11,535 bases of DNA from an uncultured Mollicutes bacterium (GTDB lineage: Bacteria > Bacillota_I > Bacilli_A > Acholeplasmatales > Anaeroplasmataceae): assembly GCA_900547045.1 (NCBI GenBank), contig URFB01000022.1:1-11535 (forward strand), given 5' to 3'. A model generated the notes under the pieces. That model had not been told where the DNA came from and did no database searches. It saw nothing but the letters and a program-made list of their open reading frames with translations. Each line of letters begins with the position of its first letter. Position 1 is the stretch's first letter. Positions 6,694 to 11,535 of the stretch are shown one piece after another. The position numbers and the translations under genes are program-made.

Positions 6694-6831
6694 ATGGGCA
6701 ATAAATATTTTGACAAATTTAAAAAAACAGGCAAGGTCGAGGATTATTTAAAGTATCGTGAGGAGCTTGCTAAGGAGGTAGCTTTAAATGAAGAGCGTAA
6801 AGCTAAAGGGAATCGTACTAAGGAGCATTGA
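6694..6831 (+). CDS. yqzL: YqzL-like small protein between era and recO
   Basis: A 45-residue ORF that starts at ATG 6694 and ends at TGA 6829-6831, with a good ribosome binding site GAGGTG (6683-6688). The translation is highly charged (FDKFKKTGKVEDYLKYREEL in the first half, a Lys/Arg-rich tail). Its F..TG.V..YL...E pattern resembles the small YqzL protein of Bacillus, and it sits in exactly the same place, between era and recO. The function of YqzL is not known. The last 44 nt overlap the recO start in a different frame, and the recO ribosome binding site lies inside this gene. Gene prediction programs often miss it because of its length. I am fairly sure it is real; the family name rests on position plus a short motif. 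Confidence 0.7.
   Translation: MGNKYFDKFKKTGKVEDYLKYREELAKEVALNEERKAKGNRTKEH
6772..6779 (+). promoter_or_regulatory. recO ribosome binding site inside yqzL
   Basis: AAGGAGGT at 6772-6779 is a near-perfect Shine-Dalgarno eight bases before ATG 6788. It lies within the yqzL coding sequence and fixes the recO start. Confidence 0.75.
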
Positions 6832-7471
6832 TTATAAGGAAAATTCTAAAATATGCTATATGCTTACAGAACAAGGAGTTATCTCAATAAGAGCTCTTGG
6901 TACTAAGGGATATAATAGCAAAAATTTTAATTTTGCAGAAATATTAAATAATTGTGAGATGGAAATTACGGATAGTAATTTTCCATCTTTAATTGATTTT
7001 AGCCCCCTTAATCATTATGATAATATTAAAAAGGATCTTAGGTCTTTATCCTACGTTAGCATGATGCTTGAGGCAGTAAGAGCCTTAAATGGGCCTCTTC
7101 CCTACCCAAGAATATATAACTTTTTAATTAATGTTTTAAATTTAATTGATTCGGGTAAGGACGTAAAAATGCTTACGGCCGTTTTTTTAATTAAAATGCT
7201 AATGCCACTTGGAGTCAAGCCTGAGCTTGAGCATTGTGCGGTTTGTAATCAAAGGGCTATGTTTTTAGATGTAAGGTCCGGACAGGCCTTTTGCAAGCTT
7301 CATTCGAAGGCTTATTTTGAAATAGAAGAGATAAGGAAAATATATTATTTTAATGTTTTACAGGATATTGATGATTTAAAATTTGATTGCCAAAGAATAT
7401 ATAAATTTATTTTTGATTATTATATGTATCATTTAGACATCAATTTGAAAAAATTTGATTTACTTATTTGA
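6788..7471 (+). CDS. recO: DNA repair protein RecO
   Basis: RecO acts with RecF and RecR to load RecA onto SSB-coated DNA and anneals strands during recombinational repair. The 227 residues are near the short end of the family (usually about 240-260). The N-terminus KLKGIVLRSIDYKENSKI at 5-22 is the characteristic start of the OB-fold domain. The middle is all helical. A zinc-binding site is present as C150, C153, C169 and H172, the last Cys being replaced by His. Its position after era and yqzL matches Bacillus. The start lies inside yqzL, behind a strong ribosome binding site. The stop TGA overlaps the ribosome binding site of the ABC transporter gene that follows, so they are probably in one operon. 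Confidence 0.93.
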   Translation: MKSVKLKGIVLRSIDYKENSKICYMLTEQGVISIRALGTKGYNSKNFNFAEILNNCEMEITDSNFPSLIDFSPLNHYDNIKKDLRSLSYVSMMLEAVRALNGPLPYPRIYNFLINVLNLIDSGKDVKMLTAVFLIKMLMPLGVKPELEHCAVCNQRAMFLDVRSGQAFCKLHSKAYFEIEEIRKIYYFNVLQDIDDLKFDCQRIYKFIFDYYMYHLDINLKKFDLLI

Positions 7472-7478
7472 GGATTTT

Positions 7479-9218
7479 ATGAAGGATTTAAAGAAAGTTT
7501 TAAGCTATTTAAAATATGATAAAAAGGATTTAATTTTATCAATGCTTTTAATTGTAGTTGAATGTGCATTTGAGCTTGTAATACCTTTTGTGATGAAGGA
7601 TATTATTAATAAGGGTATTGAGCAAGGAAATATGAATGCCATTTTAATGTATGGCGGAATTGTCATTGGCTGTGCGATTCTATCACTCATTATTTGCCAT
7701 ATGTATTTTATTTTTAATGCTAGAGCGATTAGTAACTATATTTATCATTTGAGACTTGAGGTTTATAAAAGCGTTCAGGGTTTTTCATTTGCTAATCTTG
7801 ATCATTTTGAAACATCGAGCCTTATTACCCGTACAACAAACGATATTCAGGTTATCCAGCAATCATTATCGGGAAGTATAAGACCGCTACTTCGTGGTCC
7901 AATGGCCTTTATAATGGGTGTTGGCTTGTCATTTGTAATGGCACCTAATCTAGCTTGGATATTTTGTATTGCACTACCCATTTTAGCTGTTATTATGTAT
8001 TTAATTATTCGCTATACAGCCCCAAGATATGCAGCGCTTCAATCTGATATTGATAATTTAAATTTAGTTGTAAGGGAAAATGTAACAGCTATAAGAACCG
8101 TTAAAAGCTATGTTAGAGAGGATTATGAAAAGGAGAAGTTTGACGCTTCCAATCAAAATGTTTGTAATACAACAACTAACACCATTAAGATTTCTGCGCT
8201 AAGCCAGCCCTCATTTCAGCTTATAATGTATGCTGTAACTATAATTTTACTTTCACTTGGAACTAAAATGGTTCATAATAATAGCCTTGAGGTAGGAACA
8301 CTTTCAGCTTTACTTTCCTATATTCTTCAGGTTGTTAATTCCATTATGATGCTATCAAATGTCTTTATTTTAATGAATAGGTCATTTGCATCAGCCTCAC
8401 GTATTGCTGAGGTTTTAGATGAAAAGCCTTTAATTAGAGCACTTGGTGATGAGCAGGTTAAAAATGGTGATATTGAATTTAAAAATGTATCATTTAAATA
8501 TAAGTCTGAGGGGGAAGAATGTGCCCTTAAAAATATTAATTTAGCCATTAAGCAAGGTAAAAGCATTGGTATTATGGGAGGTACTGGTAGTTCAAAGACC
8601 ACGCTAGTATCCTTAATTTTAAGATTATATGATGTAACAGATGGCGAGGTTTTAATTGATAACATTAATGTTAAAAATTATAATTTAAGCAATTTACGTG
8701 ATAGCATCGCGATTGTCCTTCAAAATAATGTTTTATTTACTGGTACAGTAAGGGATAACCTTAAGTGGGGAAAAAAGAATGCTAGCGACGAGGAAATTAA
8801 TGGGGCTTTAAAAATGGCCTGTGCCTATGATTTTGTGTATGCTCTTCCTGGTGGTCTTGATTATGATTTAGGACAGGGTGGGGTCAATGTTTCAGGCGGA
8901 CAGCGTCAGCGTCTTTGTATCGCAAGAGCGCTTCTAAAGCATCCTAAAATTATTATTTTTGATGATTCAACAAGTGCCTGTGATATGGAAACGGAAAGAA
9001 GTATTTTAAAGCACATTAGATCAATTAAGAATGTAACTAATATTATTATTGGTCAGCGTGTAAGCTCAGTTATGGACGCCGATGAAATAATTATTTTAGA
9101 TGATGGTCAAATTGTGGCTAGAGGTCCTCATAAGAGCCTTTATAATGAATCACAAATTTATAAAGAGCTTTGTGATACTCAATTAGGAGGTGTTTCAAAT
9201 GGCATTCATGCAAGCTAG
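7479..9218 (+). CDS. ABC exporter half-transporter with degenerate ATP site
   Basis: A 579-residue half-transporter with an N-terminal membrane domain of about six segments (residues about 20-310) and a C-terminal ATPase domain. I use ATG 7479, behind GAGGA that overlaps the recO stop; the in-frame TTG at 7455 is less likely. The nucleotide motifs are off-consensus: Walker A is GGTGSSKT (367-374, Ser for the second conserved Gly), the catalytic Glu after Walker B is Asp496 (FDD), and the H-loop His is Gln526 (GQRVSS). The signature motif VSGGQ (471-475) is intact. This is the pattern of the degenerate subunit in heterodimeric exporters such as LmrC or BmrC. The partner is the next gene, whose start lies within the last codons of this one. 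Substrate is not readable; multidrug or lipid-like compounds are typical of the family. Confidence 0.93.
   Translation: MKDLKKVLSYLKYDKKDLILSMLLIVVECAFELVIPFVMKDIINKGIEQGNMNAILMYGGIVIGCAILSLIICHMYFIFNARAISNYIYHLRLEVYKSVQGFSFANLDHFETSSLITRTTNDIQVIQQSLSGSIRPLLRGPMAFIMGVGLSFVMAPNLAWIFCIALPILAVIMYLIIRYTAPRYAALQSDIDNLNLVVRENVTAIRTVKSYVREDYEKEKFDASNQNVCNTTTNTIKISALSQPSFQLIMYAVTIILLSLGTKMVHNNSLEVGTLSALLSYILQVVNSIMMLSNVFILMNRSFASASRIAEVLDEKPLIRALGDEQVKNGDIEFKNVSFKYKSEGEECALKNINLAIKQGKSIGIMGGTGSSKTTLVSLILRLYDVTDGEVLIDNINVKNYNLSNLRDSIAIVLQNNVLFTGTVRDNLKWGKKNASDEEINGALKMACAYDFVYALPGGLDYDLGQGGVNVSGGQRQRLCIARALLKHPKIIIFDDSTSACDMETERSILKHIRSIKNVTNIIIGQRVSSVMDADEIIILDDGQIVARGPHKSLYNESQIYKELCDTQLGGVSNGIHAS
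9185..9192 (+). promoter_or_regulatory. Ribosome binding site fixing the second ABC gene start
   Basis: AGGAGGTG at 9185-9192 stands six bases before ATG 9199. It makes ATG 9199 the start rather than the GTG at 9190, which lies inside the Shine-Dalgarno itself. The site is within the end of the first ABC gene. Confidence 0.8.
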
Positions 9219-11013
9219 GAAAAGACCTGTTAATTTAAAGGTTACCCTTAAGCGTTTCATTTCCTATTTAGGGCGTCATAAGCTTTTAATGCTTTTAGTT
9301 GGAATCCTTGTTATTCTATCTAGTGGTGCTAATTTACTTGGTACCTATATGTTTCAGCCTATAATTGATAATTATACAACAGCTGAGGGCTTCCCTAATT
9401 TATATAAGATGATTATTCTTGAGGCCTCAATTTACACTGTAGGAGTATTTTCAACCTTAGGCTATTCGCAAATTATGGCTAGGTTAGCTCAAAGAGTAAT
9501 TCTTGAAATGAGAACGGATATGTTTTCTAAAATGGAAAGCCTACCGCTTTCATATTTTGATAGAAGAACGCACGGTGAGATAATGTCATTATATGTTAAT
9601 GATATTGATTCGGTATCTGAGGCAATTAATAACGCATTTGCCCTCTTAATTTCTAATTTCATTCATATTGTTGGTTTACTGGTTATTATCTTTATTCTAA
9701 ACTGGCTTTTATCCTTAGTTTGTCTTGTCTTTTATACTATTATGTTTTCTTATTTAATATATGCATCTAAAAGAAGTAAGGCTGCCTATGCTAAATCTAG
9801 TAAGGTAATGGCTAAGGTAAACGGCTTTGTTGAGGAAATGATTACAGGCCAAAGGGTTGTACAGGTTTTCAATCACGAGGATGAAAATATGGCAGAATTT
9901 GAAAAAAGAAGTGATGAATTTAGAAAATCATCATATCAGGCTATGCACTATTCATTTTCTTTAATTCCTATGGTCGTATCAATTGGATACATTAACTATG
10001 CCGTTGTAGCGATTGTAGGAGGATTAATTGCTCTTGGTTATATTCCTATTGTAAGTATTTCTTTAGGAAGTATTTCGGCCTTCCTTGTTTTAGTTAGACA
10101 GGGTACAATGCCTATTAATCAATTTACTAATCAAGCTAATATTTTATTAAATGGTTTAGCTGGTGCTGAGCGTATTTTTAGTCTAATGGATGAGGTATCT
10201 GAGCTAGATGACGGTAATGTTAAATTAATTTGTGATAATGGAGATTATTATTGGTCTGATAATAATAATCTTATTCCCCTTAAGGGTGATGTTAGATTCT
10301 TTAACGTTGATTTTTCATACCTTCCTGGTAAAAGAATCCTTGAAAAATTATCACTTTATGCTAAGCCTGGTCAAAAGATTGCTTTTGTAGGATCAACTGG
10401 TGCCGGTAAAACAACAATTACGAATTTAATTAATCGCTTTTATGAAATTGAAGGTGGAACGATTACCATTGATGGTATTGACGCAAGAAAAATCAAAAAA
10501 GCTGATTTAAGAAGCTCACTTGGTATTGTTCTTCAGGATACACATCTATTTACAGGTACAATCATGGACAATATTAGATATGGTAATTTAGACGCTACAG
10601 AAGAAGATGTAAAGGCGGCGGCTAAGCTTGCTAATGCTCATAGCTTTATTAAGCGTTTACCGGATGGATATAATACGATGATTTATTCTGATGGTGCTAA
10701 TCTTTCAAGTGGACAAAGACAGCTGATTTCGATTGCTCGTGCGGCTGTATCTAAGCGTCCGATTTTAATTCTAGATGAGGCTACATCTGTAGTTGATACT
10801 AGAACAGAGGCCTTAGTAGAAGCGGGAATGGATAGCCTAATGGAGGGTAAAACCGTATTTGTAATTGCTCACAGATTATCAACGGTAAGAAATTCTAATG
10901 CCATTATGGTTCTAGACCAGGGCCATATTATTGAGCGAGGAGATCATGATGATTTAGTAGCGGCTAAGGGACTTTACTATAAGCTAGCTAATGGTTCATT
11001 AGAGCTTGAATAA
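9199..11013 (+). CDS. ABC exporter half-transporter with canonical ATPase site
   Basis: A 604-residue half-transporter and the likely heterodimer partner of the preceding gene, which it overlaps by 20 nt. The membrane domain spans about residues 20-320 and contains SYFDRRTHGEIMSLYVNDID, which is typical of B-family exporters. The ATPase domain is complete: Walker A GSTGAGKT at 398-405, Q-loop Gln446, Walker B LILDEAT with catalytic Glu527 and H-loop His558 (AHRLST). The signature motif is LSSGQ (502-506) instead of LSGGQ. That fits: this weak signature faces the degenerate Walker site of the partner, while the good VSGGQ of the partner faces this subunit's canonical site. A short Asp/Asn-rich insertion (about 335-360) precedes the ATPase domain. 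No regulator gene lies next to it. It ends just before a terminator. Confidence 0.94.
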   Translation: MAFMQARKRPVNLKVTLKRFISYLGRHKLLMLLVGILVILSSGANLLGTYMFQPIIDNYTTAEGFPNLYKMIILEASIYTVGVFSTLGYSQIMARLAQRVILEMRTDMFSKMESLPLSYFDRRTHGEIMSLYVNDIDSVSEAINNAFALLISNFIHIVGLLVIIFILNWLLSLVCLVFYTIMFSYLIYASKRSKAAYAKSSKVMAKVNGFVEEMITGQRVVQVFNHEDENMAEFEKRSDEFRKSSYQAMHYSFSLIPMVVSIGYINYAVVAIVGGLIALGYIPIVSISLGSISAFLVLVRQGTMPINQFTNQANILLNGLAGAERIFSLMDEVSELDDGNVKLICDNGDYYWSDNNNLIPLKGDVRFFNVDFSYLPGKRILEKLSLYAKPGQKIAFVGSTGAGKTTITNLINRFYEIEGGTITIDGIDARKIKKADLRSSLGIVLQDTHLFTGTIMDNIRYGNLDATEEDVKAAAKLANAHSFIKRLPDGYNTMIYSDGANLSSGQRQLISIARAAVSKRPILILDEATSVVDTRTEALVEAGMDSLMEGKTVFVIAHRLSTVRNSNAIMVLDQGHIIERGDHDDLVAAKGLYYKLANGSLELE

Positions 11014-11019
11014 AATAAA

Positions 11020-11057
11020 AAAGGGAATTCTTTAATTTTGAATTTCCTTTATTTTTT
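11020..11057 (+). terminator. Rho-independent terminator after the ABC operon
   Basis: An 11-bp stem, AAAGGGAATTC at 11020-11030 with GAATTTCCTTT at 11040-11050 (one G-U pair), encloses a 9-nt loop and is followed by six T at 11052-11057. It begins seven bases after the stop codon. The symmetry (A-tract before, T-tract after) would let it act in both directions. Confidence 0.85.
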
Positions 11058-11130
11058 AATAAGAAAAAATAATATAAAATGATAGGCTCTAAGCTTAAGA
11101 TAATTTTTTTAAAAATTCATAAAAAAGTTG

Positions 11131-11158
11131 TTGACATGAGAAAAAAATTTGGTATAAT
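11131..11158 (+). promoter_or_regulatory. Near-consensus promoter of tRNA-Gly
   Basis: Perfect TTGACA at 11131-11136 and perfect TATAAT at 11153-11158 are separated by 16 bp. A run of A and T tracts just upstream (about 11101-11128) looks like an UP element. The strength is as expected for a stable RNA gene. It precedes the tRNA by about 21 bp. Confidence 0.88.
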
Positions 11159-11179
11159 TATTACTGCAAATGCTTTGAT

Positions 11180-11254
11180 GCAGTAGTAGTACAACGGTTA
11201 GTACTCCACATTGCCAATGTGGTGATACGGGTTCGATTCCCGTCTATTGCTCCA
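11180..11254 (+). tRNA. tRNA-Gly (anticodon GCC)
   Basis: A 75-nt cloverleaf that includes an encoded CCA at 11252-11254. The acceptor stem GCAGTAG pairs with CTATTGC (one G-U pair). The D stem is GTAC/GTAC. The anticodon stem CCACA/TGTGG carries the loop TTGCCAA, with anticodon GCC at 11213-11215, reading GGC and GGT. The T arm is ACGGG/CCCGT with the loop TTCGATT. The discriminator base is T, usual for bacterial glycine tRNAs. It is a stand-alone gene with its own strong promoter and terminator. Confidence 0.95.
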
Positions 11255-11265
11255 AGGTGTAACGT

Positions 11266-11291
11266 AAATCCGATTAATTTCGGATTTTTTT
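11266..11291 (+). terminator. Rho-independent terminator after tRNA-Gly
   Basis: AAATCCGA at 11266-11273 pairs perfectly with TCGGATTT at 11280-11287 around a 6-nt loop, and the sequence continues as an uninterrupted T run to 11291. It begins eleven bases after the encoded CCA. Confidence 0.88.
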
Positions 11292-11352
11292 GTTTTTAAA
11301 AATAATTTTTATTTATCTAAAAAAATAACCCATATAGATTATTGCTTTTTAA

Positions 11353-11535
11353 TATGGCTATAGGCTAATCGATAAAGCTAATCTATATAAAAATGAAATA
11401 GGTGTTGGCCTTGGGTATAATAATGACAATTTCTGATGGAATTGTCAAACGAGAAGATATTTTTATAACTTTAAAGCTTTATCCATCATCAGATAATAGG
11501 TCCGCTCTTATTAAAATATTAAAGGCTTTAGTTCT
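11353..11535 (+). pseudogene. Decayed aldo/keto reductase remnant, open at window edge
   Basis: Conceptual translation of 11353-11433 reads YGYRLIDKANLYKNEIGVGL, which matches the aldo/keto reductase pattern GYRLIDTA..YGNE..VG. The frame then meets TGA at 11434. The next frame (from about 11435) continues the family pattern with GIVKREDIFITLKLY, resembling G(I/V)PREELF(I/V)TTKLW. The catalytic Asp (codon 11371), Tyr (11386) and Lys (11474) are all present, but across two frames, so at least one indel separates them. TAA at 11350 precedes the first segment in frame, and there is no start codon or N-terminal strand with GFG/GLG upstream. The gene is therefore broken and lacks its 5' end. About 60 bases between the tRNA terminator and this remnant hold nothing I can recognise. 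The rest lies beyond the window, so a surviving downstream part cannot be excluded. Confidence 0.55.

Noticed and set aside
8327..8665. Minus-strand ORF of 112 codons within the first ABC gene
   Set aside because: It is a shadow of the strongly conserved ATPase-coding strand and has no recognisable domain. The other minus-strand ORFs, at 4162-4356 and 7505-7690, are the same kind of artefact.
11164..11183. Inverted repeat CTGCA/TGCAG spanning the tRNA leader and 5' end
   Set aside because: Only five base pairs with a 10-nt loop; the matching half is part of the tRNA acceptor stem, so a regulatory hairpin is not supported.
11079..11186. Short ORF of 35 codons from ATG 11079 to TAG inside the tRNA
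   Set aside because: It has no ribosome binding site and runs through the tRNA promoter and into the tRNA gene, so it is a chance frame.

Overview
The window is AT-rich and gene-dense, with almost every gene on the + strand. It looks like a chromosomal segment of a low-GC Firmicutes/Mycoplasmatota-type bacterium. TGA is a normal stop here (rdgB, the YfcE-like gene, yqzL and recO end in it) and Trp is TGG, so this is not a code-4 Mollicute such as Mycoplasma. Acholeplasma-like, Izemoplasma-like, RF39-like or Erysipelotrichia-like lineages would fit. That placement is inference from composition, genetic code and gene order.

Region 1 (1-1735) is a small membrane-anchored protein with GerMN-like character, then rdgB (XTP/dITP diphosphatase) and a YfcE/YsnB-type metallophosphodiesterase. 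The order matches Bacillus gerM-(rph)-ysnA-ysnB without rph. Region 2 (1747-4860) is one continuous reading frame of 1037 codons broken by a single in-frame TAG at codon 269. The upstream part is a TPR-like helical domain. The downstream part is a charged linker, a GAF-like domain, a PAS-like domain and degenerate GGDEF and EAL domains. This is the most unusual locus in the window.

Region 3 (4865-7471) is a housekeeping cluster: ybeY, cdd, era, a 45-residue YqzL-like protein and recO. It matches the Bacillus order ybeY-(dgkA)-cdd-era-yqzL-recO, here without dgkA, and has a clear promoter before ybeY. The genes are tightly packed, with overlaps at cdd/era and yqzL/recO. Region 4 (7479-11013) encodes two ABC exporter half-transporters whose ATP-site motifs are complementary, one degenerate and one canonical, as in heterodimeric multidrug-type exporters. 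The operon ends at a hairpin terminator.

Region 5 (11058-11535) holds a stand-alone tRNA-Gly(GCC) gene with a near-consensus promoter and its own terminator. It is followed by what looks like the decayed 5' part of an aldo/keto reductase gene that runs off the window.

Most of the window is ordinary conserved housekeeping sequence. The points worth a second look are the TAG-interrupted degenerate GGDEF-EAL protein, the GerMN-like gene, the YqzL/RecO overlap and the aldo/keto reductase remnant. I see no CRISPR array, insertion sequence, prophage gene or riboswitch.
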